The notes under the pieces are model-generated. The model saw nothing but the letters and a program-made list of their open reading frames with translations, searched no databases and was not told where the DNA came from. 64,000 bases of DNA from assembly GCA_028339355.1 (NCBI GenBank), contig JAOLBX010000004.1:62001-126000 (forward strand), read 5' to 3'. Origin of the DNA: Bacteroidia bacterium (GTDB taxonomy: Bacteria; Bacteroidota; Bacteroidia; NS11-12g; UBA9320). How positions within the stretch are numbered: position 1 is the stretch's first letter; each line of letters starts with the position of its first letter. The position numbers and the translations under genes were made by a program. Positions 54,281-63,255 of this stretch are shown piece after piece.

Positions 54281-55261
54281 CTATTTAATTAATTTTTCTA
54301 ATATTTCTACGGCATTTGTCGCAGCACCTTTTCTAAGATTGTCTGCCACTACCCACATGTTAAGTGTGTTTGCTTGAGACTCATCTATTCTCAATCGTCC
54401 CACCATCACCTCATCTTTGTCCCGAGCATTTATGGGCATAGGGTAAACATTATTTGCTATATCGTCTATAACAGTCACCCCTTCTGTTTCTTCTAAAAGG
54501 TTTTTTACATCTTCCATCGTAAAACTATTAGAAAACTGCACATTTATTGACTCTGAATGTCCACCTACTACAGGCACCCTAACGGCGGTAGCAGTAATAT
54601 TCATATTTGGAGCGTTTAGTATTTTTCTAGTTTCATGTACTAGTTTCATTTCCTCTTTGGTGTATCCATTGTCTAAGAAAACATCACAATGAGGTATACA
54701 GTTCTTGTCTATTTGGTAGTCGTAAACCATGTTGTTAGACACTCCATACTTACGTTCTTCTTCCATTTGCTCTACTGCAGCTTTTCCGGTGCCGGTGATG
54801 CTTTGATAGGTAGATATTACTAGCCGTTCTATTCCATACTTGGTATGCAATGGAGCTAAAGCCATTACCAATTGAATCGTGGAGCAATTTGGATTGGCTA
54901 TAATTTTATTCTTTGAGCCTATTGAGTATTGGTTTATTTGAGGAACAACCAACGGACAATTCTCATCCATTCTCCAAGCAGAAGAGTTATCAATTACTGT
55001 GATCCCCTTTTCTGCAAATTTTGGTGCCCACTTTAAAGAAATAGAGCCCCCCGCAGAAAAGAGTGCGAAATCAATGTTTTTTTCTAGTGCATCTTCCAGA
55101 AGGCATATCGGATATTCCTTACCTCTATATTCTACAAACTTCCCTAAGCTAGATTTACTAGCTATTGGATATAAGTTTTCTACCTCTATGCCGTGTTCTT
55201 CTAACACTTGTAGCATAGTTCGACCAACCATTCCTGTTGCTCCAGCTATTGCTAAATTCAT
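54281..55261 (-). CDS. asd: Aspartate-semialdehyde dehydrogenase
   Basis: Reduces aspartyl phosphate to aspartate semialdehyde with NADPH, for lysine, threonine, methionine and diaminopimelate. 326 residues. The Rossmann motif is AIAGATGMVG (4-13) and the nucleophile is Cys126 in NPNCSTIQL; RVPVVGGHSESI holds the general-base histidine. The start overlaps the DAHP synthase stop by 4 bp. The neighbours link two amino-acid pathways, the aspartate family and aromatics. Confidence 0.94.
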   Translation of the reverse strand: MNLAIAGATGMVGRTMLQVLEEHGIEVENLYPIASKSSLGKFVEYRGKEYPICLLEDALEKNIDFALFSAGGSISLKWAPKFAEKGITVIDNSSAWRMDENCPLVVPQINQYSIGSKNKIIANPNCSTIQLVMALAPLHTKYGIERLVISTYQSITGTGKAAVEQMEEERKYGVSNNMVYDYQIDKNCIPHCDVFLDNGYTKEEMKLVHETRKILNAPNMNITATAVRVPVVGGHSESINVQFSNSFTMEDVKNLLEETEGVTVIDDIANNVYPMPINARDKDEVMVGRLRIDESQANTLNMWVVADNLRKGAATNAVEILEKLIK

Positions 55262-56106
55262 ACTGCCTCTTTTCTAATTTTTTCTAAATCGAGTGTTCTT
55301 CCAGAAAGCTTAGCTTGCTCACGCAAAACGCTAACCATTCCTTTCATAGAGTCTAAATACATTGACTGAAAACCATCTGAAAGTGCCTCTTCTGGTTCGT
55401 TATGCACCTCTATCATGAGGCCGTCCGCCCCTGCAGCTATAGAGGCAAGAGACATCGGGGTAACCAAACTTCTTTTGCCTGTACCTTGACTAGGATCTGC
55501 AATCACTGGTAGGTGACTTAGCTCTTTAGCAAGAGGTATGGCTGCTATGTCCATTGTGTTTCTTACAGAAGTGTCAAATGTTCTGATTCCTCTTTCACAT
55601 AAAATTACGTTTTCATTTCCTCCTAGCAAAATGTATTCTGCTGCCAGAAGCCATTCATTTATAGTGCTAGACATTCCTCGTTTTAGTAAAATAGGTTTGT
55701 CTACTTTGCCCAGTTCTTTCAAAAACTGATAGTTTTTAGCGTTTCTAGAGCCTACCTGTAATATATCGGCATATGGATAAACCTCTTCTATAAGGGATGT
55801 ATCTAAAACCTCTGTAACTATTTTCACCCCACACTCATCCGAAGCACGTTTGAGCATTTTTAAGCCTTCTTTTTTTAAGCCTTGAAAAGCATATGGTGAT
55901 GTACGTGGCTTATATGCCCCGCCTCTCATGAATTTTATTCCTAATTCAGAAACACCTTTAGCTATTTCAAACAATTGTTTTTCTGACTCTACGGCACATG
56001 GCCCTGCTATTAAACAAAGTTCCTTACCCCCTATGGTCTCTTGACCAACCTGAATAACACTATTGTGCTCTTTATGTTGTCTTGCGACTAACTTAAGATC
56101 TGACAT
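55258..56106 (-). CDS. aroF: 3-deoxy-7-phosphoheptulonate synthase (type I beta, no chorismate mutase domain)
   Basis: First step of the shikimate pathway: joins PEP and erythrose-4-phosphate to DAHP. 282 residues, the small KDO8PS-like form. Motifs are LIAGPCAVES, GGAYKPRTSPYAFQG, ILLKRGMSSTINEWL, GGNENVILCERGIRTF and VIADPSQGTGKRS. A fused chorismate mutase domain, seen in many Bacteroidota, is absent, so feedback control by a fused regulatory domain is not expected. It overlaps asd by 4 bp and starts 25 bp after the DUF4270 gene. Confidence 0.93.
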   Translation of the reverse strand: MSDLKLVARQHKEHNSVIQVGQETIGGKELCLIAGPCAVESEKQLFEIAKGVSELGIKFMRGGAYKPRTSPYAFQGLKKEGLKMLKRASDECGVKIVTEVLDTSLIEEVYPYADILQVGSRNAKNYQFLKELGKVDKPILLKRGMSSTINEWLLAAEYILLGGNENVILCERGIRTFDTSVRNTMDIAAIPLAKELSHLPVIADPSQGTGKRSLVTPMSLASIAAGADGLMIEVHNEPEEALSDGFQSMYLDSMKGMVSVLREQAKLSGRTLDLEKIRKEAV

Positions 56107-56131
56107 TTAATGCAAGTTAAACAGTTTGGAC

Positions 56132-57526
56132 TTAATTCAGTTTGCTATAATTAACAGAAACTTTAACCCCACCATTAGAAACATCAGTATCCATAACTGC
56201 TCTAGATGGAATAGCGGGATAATCTGAAGGTATTGAAAGGAAAAAACCATTAAACGCATTTTTGCCCGTTTCTTTATACTCCTTTACCAAAGCTTGTAAG
56301 TATCTGTTGAATCTAAACTCATAGCCATTTCCGTCATATTCTCCTCCATATCCCGGTATGACATAACCTTGCCAAGAGCTTGGTGGAATCAGGTTGTTTA
56401 ATAAGTCGTTGATTGGTATAGAGTTGGGACCAATATTCCCCCCTGCTGTATCTGGAACTTGTAACCACATGCGTGAAGGAGCTGGATATTCTTTTGACAC
56501 CGTGCTCTGATCAATTTTAACAGTTATTATAGCCTCATTGATAACAATGTCGTCTGCCATTTCTATAATGGACTTAAGGTCTATGGCTTCAACAAAAACC
56601 TTACTACCGTCAACAGACTGAGTATATGTTGTGTTATAGTGGCCAACTCCAGACATTTGACCGGTGATTTCTGCACCCGGATCTGATTCAAAAAAGTTAA
56701 TCGTATTTGAACTTGAACTCAAAGGAAACCCTCTAGTTAGCGTATCTCCGTAATATAATATTAAGCCTGAAGCACTAACGTTGGTTTCTACTCCTATAAT
56801 AGCACCATTACCTGAAACAATGTTATTCCTAGGAACTACAACTAAACCCTTTAAAGCCATTAGAAACTCTGTATTGCTAGTAAACGAAGCTGCATCCATA
56901 TCCATCAGTTCTTGTCCAAAAGAATTATCTAATGTTACTAGAAGTTCTGGTTGACTAACTTGAGTGTCGCCATCCACAATTACCGTCTTGGTGCTCAAAA
57001 GAGAAAAATTCCCGGTATATTCTCCAACCTTATCACCAAGCACAGGCAAATAGTCATTATAGTATTTTGCGGTATCCTCTATGTCTTCATTTAGTTTATA
57101 AATATCCAGCTCAATCACACTTGAGGTGTCTCCATACATTAGTATATGTTGTGCGCCCCCGATAAGTTGATCAAAATCATATCTCAACACCAGTTTTATA
57201 GAGTCGACATTTTTGCCTACTAGTTCTGTATTACCTGTTTCACTGAGAAGGGGTTGTACCAGAACACTTGCTTTTCTAAGTCCGAAAACCGGGTCGTTAA
57301 TAACCCCAAGAACATTAGCATTCAAGTTGTCAGTTCTAAATGAATCTCCCGTTACAGTTCTGCAAATCACATTTTGAAAATCAACAGTAGTTGAGTTAAT
57401 GCCACCATTGTCTTGTCTGAGGTTGGCTCCTATTTCTGTGGTTTCTTTCTTGCAACCGAAAAATGCAAGCAAAAAGAAAAGGGGTAAAAACCCCTTAACT
57501 TTATTATTTATTTTTGTTTTTATCAC
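56132..57526 (-). CDS. DUF4270 family lipoprotein
   Basis: 464 residues with a lipoprotein signal (FLPLFFLLAFFGC, Cys25) followed by KKETTEIGANLR, typical of DUF4270 proteins, which are beta-rich and occur in Bacteroidota near surface or glycan genes. The function is unknown. Start is GTG at 57526, with no ATG upstream; an AAGGGG/CCCCTT inverted repeat lies in the codons of the signal peptide. It is downstream of the short glycogen-synthase-like gene with a 9-bp gap, so the two are one transcript. Confidence 0.85.
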   Translation of the reverse strand: MIKTKINNKVKGFLPLFFLLAFFGCKKETTEIGANLRQDNGGINSTTVDFQNVICRTVTGDSFRTDNLNANVLGVINDPVFGLRKASVLVQPLLSETGNTELVGKNVDSIKLVLRYDFDQLIGGAQHILMYGDTSSVIELDIYKLNEDIEDTAKYYNDYLPVLGDKVGEYTGNFSLLSTKTVIVDGDTQVSQPELLVTLDNSFGQELMDMDAASFTSNTEFLMALKGLVVVPRNNIVSGNGAIIGVETNVSASGLILYYGDTLTRGFPLSSSSNTINFFESDPGAEITGQMSGVGHYNTTYTQSVDGSKVFVEAIDLKSIIEMADDIVINEAIITVKIDQSTVSKEYPAPSRMWLQVPDTAGGNIGPNSIPINDLLNNLIPPSSWQGYVIPGYGGEYDGNGYEFRFNRYLQALVKEYKETGKNAFNGFFLSIPSDYPAIPSRAVMDTDVSNGGVKVSVNYSKLN

Positions 57527-57535
57527 TTTATAAAA

Positions 57536-58360
57536 TTATTCGTTTCCAGCTAACAATGAATTGTAAAAATTCAAATAATTGTCTGCTGTTTTGTCATTGG
57601 GGTGATTCAATACTGGCTTTTCAAAAGTATCTATTCTATCACTCACAGAAGCATCTATATCGGCACATTTAACTACGGCATCTGCGTGCATTATACCTCC
57701 CATGTGTAGGCTTGTGCAGTCTGCTTTAGAAAAAGGCTCTAACTCCTCATCTTCGATATAATTAAGGCTTGCCTTACGCATGAAGTCCTCACCTAAATCT
57801 TCTTTGAAATCATTTTCGTACACAGAGTAAATAACTTTAGCATTAGAAAAAACTGGCTCTTCCTTGTACAATGTTTTTAGATACAATGGAATAAGACTAG
57901 TCATCCAACCTTGGCAATGTATTATATCTGGATACCAGCCTAACTTTTTCACTGTTTCTAGTGCTCCTTTACAAAAGAAAATTGTTCTCTCATCGTTGTC
58001 AGAGAAGAATTCCTCATTCTCATCGTTGTAAACAAATTTTCTGTGAAAGAAATCTTCATTGTCTAAGAAGTAGACTTGCATTTTGGTGTTTGGGATAGAT
58101 GCCACTTTAATAGTAAGTGGATTATCATTATCATCGATGGTAATGTTTATACCTGAAAGACGAACGACTTCGTGAAGTCTATTTCTTCTTTCATTGATAA
58201 CACCGAAACGAGGAACTAGGATTCTAACTTCGTTATCTTTTTCTTGAATCTTTTGAGGCAAGTATCTTGCAATTTCAGATAATGGAGTGTCTCCGTCTAA
58301 AAACGGTCTCATCTCTGATGAGATAAATAGAATTTTTTTTCTTTCTTGTGTATTGTCCAT
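57536..58360 (-). CDS. Short glycogen/starch synthase-like protein (N-terminal GT5 domain only)
   Basis: 274 residues from the ATG at 58360; a longer frame exists upstream but the promoter box lies in it, so it is rejected. The sequence follows the N-terminal half of GlgA: ILFISSEMRPF, then LVPRFGVI and a DIIHCQGWMTSLIPLYLK stretch. The C-terminal GT1-like half with the sugar-nucleotide site is missing, so it may be inactive as a synthase or act with a partner. A KTGGL-type motif is not present. Its promoter is divergent from panC. Such short forms occur in Bacteroidota next to DUF4270 genes. Confidence 0.78.
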   Translation of the reverse strand: MDNTQERKKILFISSEMRPFLDGDTPLSEIARYLPQKIQEKDNEVRILVPRFGVINERRNRLHEVVRLSGINITIDDNDNPLTIKVASIPNTKMQVYFLDNEDFFHRKFVYNDENEEFFSDNDERTIFFCKGALETVKKLGWYPDIIHCQGWMTSLIPLYLKTLYKEEPVFSNAKVIYSVYENDFKEDLGEDFMRKASLNYIEDEELEPFSKADCTSLHMGGIMHADAVVKCADIDASVSDRIDTFEKPVLNHPNDKTADNYLNFYNSLLAGNE

Positions 58361-58392
58361 ATAACGTGTTACTGTTTTATTAATTAGAATTG

Positions 58393-58422
58393 CAAAGATA
58401 CTGTCGTATAACATGATAACAA
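58393..58422 (-). promoter_or_regulatory. Promoter of the short glycogen-synthase-like gene
   Basis: Minus strand: TTG (58420-58422), 19-base spacer, TATCTTTG (58393-58400). A full match to the phylum consensus, with 32 bases to the ATG at 58360. It excludes the upstream start at 58426. Confidence 0.7.
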
Positions 58423-58464
58423 TCACTCACCACTATTGTATTTTAAGTATTTTAATCGTATATT

Positions 58465-59316
58465 ATGAATATAATTAAATCATCAAAAGCCCTAAATCGC
58501 TACCTAAACACGATACGTGAAGGTGATTCAAAAGTTACAATCGGCTTTATTCCAACTATGGGAGCCCTACATCAAGGTCACGCTTCATTAATAGATGAAA
58601 GTGTAAAAAATAACGCCTGCACGGTCTGTAGTATATTTGTAAACCCCACGCAATTTGGGGATGAAGCCGACTTAGATAAATATCCGCGACCAATAGAAAA
58701 GGACATTAAACTATTAATGGAACATGGTTGTTCTATTCTATTTCTGCCAGCATATGAAGACGTATATCCAAAAAACTACACTCATAAAGAGTTTGAGTTA
58801 AACAATCTTGATCATAAAATAGAGGGAGCAAGCAGACCTGGCCACTTTCAAGGGGTGAGCAATGTAGTTTCTCGGTTTTTCGACATTATCGAACCGACAT
58901 ACGCCTATTTTGGTCAAAAAGATTTTCAACAAACAGCCGTTGTTAGGAGACTAATTGAGATATGTAAATATGAAACAACATTAAAGATTGTACCAATAAA
59001 AAGGGAACCCCATGGCCTTGCTATGAGCTCCAGAAATGTAAGACTATCGGATAAAGGTAGAAAAAATGCCGCTTTTATATATAAATCTCTCACGCAACTA
59101 AGAGACGATGTGCCAGAGCTTGGTCTAAAAGAAAGTGTTTCAAAAGCAAAACAATTTATTAGTGCACAAAAGGGTGCACGAGTAGATTATTTAGTTGCTG
59201 TAGACTCCAAGACACTGGAAGAAGTTGACCAAATAGATGATGCTGAATCTATCGCTGTGCTAACGGTAGTAGAATACGAGGGAGTAAGATTATTGGACAA
59301 CATTATTCTTAAATGA
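58465..59316 (+). CDS. panC: Pantothenate synthetase
   Basis: Joins pantoate and beta-alanine with ATP to make pantothenate, the precursor of CoA. 283 residues, the usual length. Motifs are PTMGALHQGHASL with HxGH at 36-39, NPTQFGDEADLDKYPR, GQKDFQQTAVVRRL and AMSSRNVRLS (KMSKS-like). panB and panD are not adjacent. The start is divergent from the short glycogen-synthase-like gene; the order panC, synthase and DUF4270 is common in this phylum. Confidence 0.95.
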   Translation: MNIIKSSKALNRYLNTIREGDSKVTIGFIPTMGALHQGHASLIDESVKNNACTVCSIFVNPTQFGDEADLDKYPRPIEKDIKLLMEHGCSILFLPAYEDVYPKNYTHKEFELNNLDHKIEGASRPGHFQGVSNVVSRFFDIIEPTYAYFGQKDFQQTAVVRRLIEICKYETTLKIVPIKREPHGLAMSSRNVRLSDKGRKNAAFIYKSLTQLRDDVPELGLKESVSKAKQFISAQKGARVDYLVAVDSKTLEEVDQIDDAESIAVLTVVEYEGVRLLDNIILK

Positions 59317-59320
59317 TTTC

Positions 59321-59350
59321 TTGCTAATAACTATTTAATGAATACCTTTG
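59321..59350 (+). promoter_or_regulatory. Promoter of the initiator tRNA gene
   Basis: TTG (59321-59323), 19-base spacer, TACCTTTG (59343-59350), full consensus. It ends 11 bases before the tRNA 5' end, so the leader is only a few bases. Confidence 0.7.
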
Positions 59351-59361
59351 CAGCTAATTAT

Positions 59362-59433
<72 letters not shown>

Positions 59434-59442
59434 CTAAAAAAG

Positions 59443-59469
59443 GTCTTCTCGCTTGAGAGGGCTTTTTTT
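59443..59469 (+). terminator. Terminator of the initiator tRNA gene
   Basis: An 8-bp stem with two wobble pairs (59443-59450 with 59455-59462) and a 4-base loop, followed by seven T. Confidence 0.75.
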
Positions 59470-59881
59470 GTTGGTTGGTCATTTCAGACTTTTGATTTTA
59501 CCGAGTTTCAATTCTTACAACCACTTAAAGTTTTAGACGCTTAAGTAAAACAGTGCTAAGCACAAAACCTATTGAAAAAGAAGAGAAGTGTTGCAGTGTT
59601 CTAACGTATTAAACCACTGGCTAACTTAAGAAGGTCTATATCCTAACCTGGTGCCACAAACCATGTTCACCAAACAACAGCTCTACGTTTTGTGTTTCAA
59701 GCTCTTAGGTGAGCTTAAACCAGCCCAACCGCCTTTGTTTTAATGAATTCTTACACTTAAAAACATTCGCAACTACAAGAGTCTGCCTCTGTTTAGTATA
59801 AATGCATATGTAACCACAGAGCAAATTATATAATTTAGTTCTTTTAGAAACTGTTACTGTTGTCAAAACCAAATTTTTTTC
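59470..59881. other. Gene-free stretch
   Basis: About 410 bases between two terminators. Only a short open frame on the minus strand (59705-59902) is present; it is composed of low-quality codons, lacks homology cues and runs into the terminator palindrome. I see no gene, repeat or RNA here. Confidence 0.6.
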
Positions 59882-59917
59882 AAAAAAAGCGGGTGTAACC
59901 ATATGGTTACACCCGCT
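59882..59917 (-). terminator. Terminator of the lamin-tail gene: perfect 30-bp palindrome
   Basis: 59888-59917 is a perfect palindrome, forming a stem of up to 13 bp plus the ATAT loop. On the minus strand it is followed by seven T (59882-59888), ending the gene whose stop is at 59941. Confidence 0.88.
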
Positions 59918-59940
59918 CCTAAAAGTTTATTTAGATATGC

Positions 59941-61866
59941 TTATCTGTTGATTATGAATCTAGCAACTCCGTTTTTCTCGTCAGCTTTTAATTGAAGGAA
60001 ATACGTTCCTTCAACTAGTCCACCTACAGAAAGATTGTTGTTGTTCAAATCTCCAGAAGCCACTTTAACTCCCAGTACACTGAAAACCTCATAACTGTTC
60101 CATTTTTCTGAACCTATTACAGTAATGTTGTTGTTTGCAGGGTTTGGATATACTCTAGCCTCTACAGCAAAGTCTCTCACAGAACTTGGAGCAGTATACT
60201 CCTCTAAATCACCCAATCCTCTTGGAAATATTTGATATCCGTCGTCATATGGAGCTGAAGCGTCAAACTGACCTCCAAGACCAGTAATATTCATAGTATC
60301 ATACGTTACAGCAGTACCTACTACATCAGTGATTGAATTATCAATTCGCATTGTAAATGTATCTTGATTCGCATTTGTAAGCGAAACGTTTCCATATGGC
60401 CAAACTGTAGTTGTATCAGCTAACCATACTTTTTCCAACTTAATGAAATCAGACTCAGTAGCTTCAGATAAATTAGTAACAACTACCGCATCTTTAAGTG
60501 CATTACCAGCAGAGTTAACTTTAATGCTGTCTACTCTCAACTCTAACAGGCCTCTGTAGAAAGTTATATATCCACGAGCGGTGATTTCGTCTCCTTCTGT
60601 AACTACATAATCGCTAACATCTACAAAACTATGAATGTTCATACCTGCAGTAGCGTCTATAATAGTAAATGAAAGACCTGCATTACCATCTAAATCCACG
60701 CCATATACCACACCTGTAAGCTCATAAAGCTCATCTTCGTTTGTAGGAGCTAAGTCGGCATCTAACTGTATTACATCTGCTATCGTAGAAACTGTATACA
60801 CTAGAGTCGGCTCTTTCCAAAAGTATATATTGTCAATGAAAATTGTTCCTGTTTCTCTGCTAGTGCCTAAGTTATCAAATTTGACTTGGATTATATCAGA
60901 CATAGACAAACCTTGACTCGTATAGTCAGATAAAGGAATATCAATAGAATTCCATTCTCCAGCTGTTAGTGTTTTCTTAACAGCCTTTTCCCCTCCTCTG
61001 CTAATTGGGAAGATGTCTATATCATCTACGTCAGCAGTCCAAATATCAATGTGTAACATCTCCATTGACGATGCATCTATCTCACTAGTATTGAAATCAA
61101 TACCTTGGTAGTTTAATGCTGAATACTTAATCATACTATCTGTTCCTATTTCGAATACACTGTATTGAGTAGTTTGTCCCCAATTTGGAAAATAGTTTAT
61201 ACCAGCTGGGTCTGTATATGACTCACTGTATATCGAAATTACGTCTACAGCATCTTGAGTTGGGTCTTGAGCAGCTGTTGCTGGCTCAGTTGCAGTTGAA
61301 GGGTCGCAGGCAGATACGTGTGAACCTAGGTTAGTCCAATCATCTTTAGCATAAACATCCCACTCTGTTGCACCAACTGTCCAATCTGTCTGTCCAGAAC
61401 CTACACTTGATTTTCTAACCAATGTATAGTCTTTAGTAGAACCAGTGCCTACAGTCCAGTTGCTTCTCACCCATCTTTCACCGATTACATCAATAGTATC
61501 AGTTCCTTTGATAAGACAAACAGCATCATCACCATTGAAGTGACATACACTATTGTAACCAAAAACAGTATCTGCTTTTGACATAATAGCTGCAGTATCT
61601 GCTTGGTTAGTAGAAAGTATAAATAGTCCTTTAGCATCTAGATTTCCGTAAAGCTGGAAGCCAATATTGTTTGATGTTCCTCCGTTGTTGATCATGTAAA
61701 TAGAATAGTCGCTTAGGTCAATAGTGGAATCTGAAGGATTAAAAATCTCCAAATACTTGTTATTACTTGAGCCTTCAGCATACTCACTGAAATAAAGGTC
61801 TGAGCACTGAGCAGAAGCTGCAACACTGAGTATTAGACCCGCTAATAATGTGTAAATTTTTTTCAT
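59941..61866 (-). CDS. Secreted lamin-tail-domain protein with T9SS sorting domain
   Basis: 641 residues. Signal peptide ending AASAQ, then a lamin-tail domain (about 20-165, from DLYFSEYAEGSSNNKYLEIF on), a galactose-binding-like region (about 210-350, DDIDIFPISRGGEKAVKKTL and IIQVKFDNLGTS), an OB-fold-like region (about 358-455) and a type A T9SS domain at the end (VYPNPANNN, then EGTYFLQLKA). Such proteins are large surface or secreted proteins; substrate not known. The Thr/Ser/Asp-rich body and strong terminator suggest an abundant secreted product. Single-gene unit, divergent from a membrane glycosyltransferase-like gene. Confidence 0.82.
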   Translation of the reverse strand: MKKIYTLLAGLILSVAASAQCSDLYFSEYAEGSSNNKYLEIFNPSDSTIDLSDYSIYMINNGGTSNNIGFQLYGNLDAKGLFILSTNQADTAAIMSKADTVFGYNSVCHFNGDDAVCLIKGTDTIDVIGERWVRSNWTVGTGSTKDYTLVRKSSVGSGQTDWTVGATEWDVYAKDDWTNLGSHVSACDPSTATEPATAAQDPTQDAVDVISIYSESYTDPAGINYFPNWGQTTQYSVFEIGTDSMIKYSALNYQGIDFNTSEIDASSMEMLHIDIWTADVDDIDIFPISRGGEKAVKKTLTAGEWNSIDIPLSDYTSQGLSMSDIIQVKFDNLGTSRETGTIFIDNIYFWKEPTLVYTVSTIADVIQLDADLAPTNEDELYELTGVVYGVDLDGNAGLSFTIIDATAGMNIHSFVDVSDYVVTEGDEITARGYITFYRGLLELRVDSIKVNSAGNALKDAVVVTNLSEATESDFIKLEKVWLADTTTVWPYGNVSLTNANQDTFTMRIDNSITDVVGTAVTYDTMNITGLGGQFDASAPYDDGYQIFPRGLGDLEEYTAPSSVRDFAVEARVYPNPANNNITVIGSEKWNSYEVFSVLGVKVASGDLNNNNLSVGGLVEGTYFLQLKADEKNGVARFIINR

Positions 61867-61919
61867 TTTTTTTGTTTTGTTAAATACTAGTCTTGCGAAA
61901 ATAATAATCTAAAATGATT

Positions 61920-61940
61920 ATTGGTTAACCAATTTGGTTA
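61920..61940. repeat. Overlapping TTGGTTA half-sites between divergent genes
   Basis: A 14-bp perfect palindrome, ATTGGTTAACCAAT (61920-61933), shares its right half-site TAACCAA (61926-61932) with a second inverted repeat, TAACCAA-T-TTGGTTA (61926-61940). Three half-sites therefore alternate in the 102-bp gap, next to the TTTG (-33-like) element of the gene at 61969. A candidate operator. Confidence 0.4.
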
Positions 61941-61968
61941 TTCATTGATTTTTGTAAGATTTGTACAA

Positions 61969-63255
61969 ATGAATAAAGCTATTAAACTGGTTTTTGCTTT
62001 GTTAGTGGCTCTATTGTTTGCAGTTCTAATATTCTCGATGTCTGGCCAAACACCCATGATAAACGACAGTAAGGAGTACACAGTTCTAGCCAACAACCTG
62101 CTGAATAACAACGCTGTATACTCTGGTAACTTGACTTTAGAAAAGGATTTTAGACTTTACTCTAAACGAACAATTGGATATCCGTTGCTCCTCATTTTTC
62201 AAAACTTATCTCCAATTTTCGTGAGAATTGCTCAACTGCTACTTGTTGTTTTGTCATTTTTCATAGGGCTAGATGTTTTAAGGAAATTGTCCACATCCAA
62301 AACTTCTTTCATTATATACTCCATTATGTATCTATTGAACTTGGCTTTTATTTTTCACTGCGGTATTTTTCTATCCGACCTTTTTCTTGGTTCTATTGTT
62401 ACATCTGCTGGTTTCATTTTTATTCATAAGCGTATACCTTCCTTTCAAAAGGTGCAACACTTATCTTTTCTGTGGGGTTTAGCGTTAATGATAAAACCAA
62501 TTTTACTACCATCGATTTTGTTGACCCCTATTGTTTTCATTTGGTTTTATGCTAAGCAACATAAATTATACTTTTCATTGTATACACCTGTATTCATTTG
62601 GCTTCTATTTTCCTTTATAAACTATAAAAACACGAACCAGTTTGAATACAGTTCTATCTCTACCATTAACCTAAGTCAATACAATGCCAAATTAACGATA
62701 GCCAAAGCGTATGGATATGACTCAGCTCAAACATTCATAAACAACAGCAATCTTGACATCCCCACTACTGCCTCAGAATATGACACTTATAAAAAAGCTG
62801 CTACCAATTTAGGGATGAGTGCCATTACAGAAAATTTTTTATCCTACTTAAAAGTTCATACGCTCGGAGCAATAAAGATGATCATAGATCCTGGTAGGTT
62901 TGAAATATATACGTTTTTCAAGGAACCTACCTCAGAGGTAAGTCTTACCGAAATGTTGTTTGCTCAAAATTGGGTGTCTCTAAAAAACGCTCTAGCAAAG
63001 AACCCAAAATTATTATTGGTGTTTGCAATACTACTTGTCGTTAGTCTCTTAAAATTAATTGGTTTTATGGCTGGAATAAAAGACTTTAAAAAAACCGCTT
63101 TTATGCTTGTTTGTATTCTGTATTTTGTCGGAGTAGCAGGGCCTGTAGGTGCTGCTAGGTTTTTTCTTCCTGTTAGTGTTTTCTATTTAATCATAGCCGC
63201 AACTGGTTGGGAAACCATCCTAAATTTTTTCCAAAAAGGTTCTAAAAGCCAATAG
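61969..63255 (+). CDS. Polytopic membrane protein, GT-C glycosyltransferase-like
   Basis: 428 residues from the ATG at 61969 (an upstream TTG-type start at 61921 lies in the operator region). About nine to eleven membrane segments. The first extracytoplasmic loop has PMINDSKEYTVLANNLL, an acidic DSxEY motif like those of GT-C enzymes that use lipid-linked sugars (ArnT/dolichyl-mannose type). Sugar and acceptor are unknown. A promoter-like TTTG-N19-TAAGATTTG (3-base spacer) stands upstream. Its 3' end overlaps the convergent DUF4286 gene by 36 bp. Confidence 0.7.
   Translation: MNKAIKLVFALLVALLFAVLIFSMSGQTPMINDSKEYTVLANNLLNNNAVYSGNLTLEKDFRLYSKRTIGYPLLLIFQNLSPIFVRIAQLLLVVLSFFIGLDVLRKLSTSKTSFIIYSIMYLLNLAFIFHCGIFLSDLFLGSIVTSAGFIFIHKRIPSFQKVQHLSFLWGLALMIKPILLPSILLTPIVFIWFYAKQHKLYFSLYTPVFIWLLFSFINYKNTNQFEYSSISTINLSQYNAKLTIAKAYGYDSAQTFINNSNLDIPTTASEYDTYKKAATNLGMSAITENFLSYLKVHTLGAIKMIIDPGRFEIYTFFKEPTSEVSLTEMLFAQNWVSLKNALAKNPKLLLVFAILLVVSLLKLIGFMAGIKDFKKTAFMLVCILYFVGVAGPVGAARFFLPVSVFYLIIAATGWETILNFFQKGSKSQ

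Noticed and set aside
58361-58426. Longer N-terminus for the glycogen-synthase-like gene
   Set aside because: A full promoter consensus lies within it (58393-58422), so the upstream codon is not transcribed.
59705-59902. A 65-codon open frame on the minus strand in the gap after the tRNA
   Set aside because: It runs into the palindromic terminator, has no ribosome-binding or promoter signal, and its composition is not protein-like.
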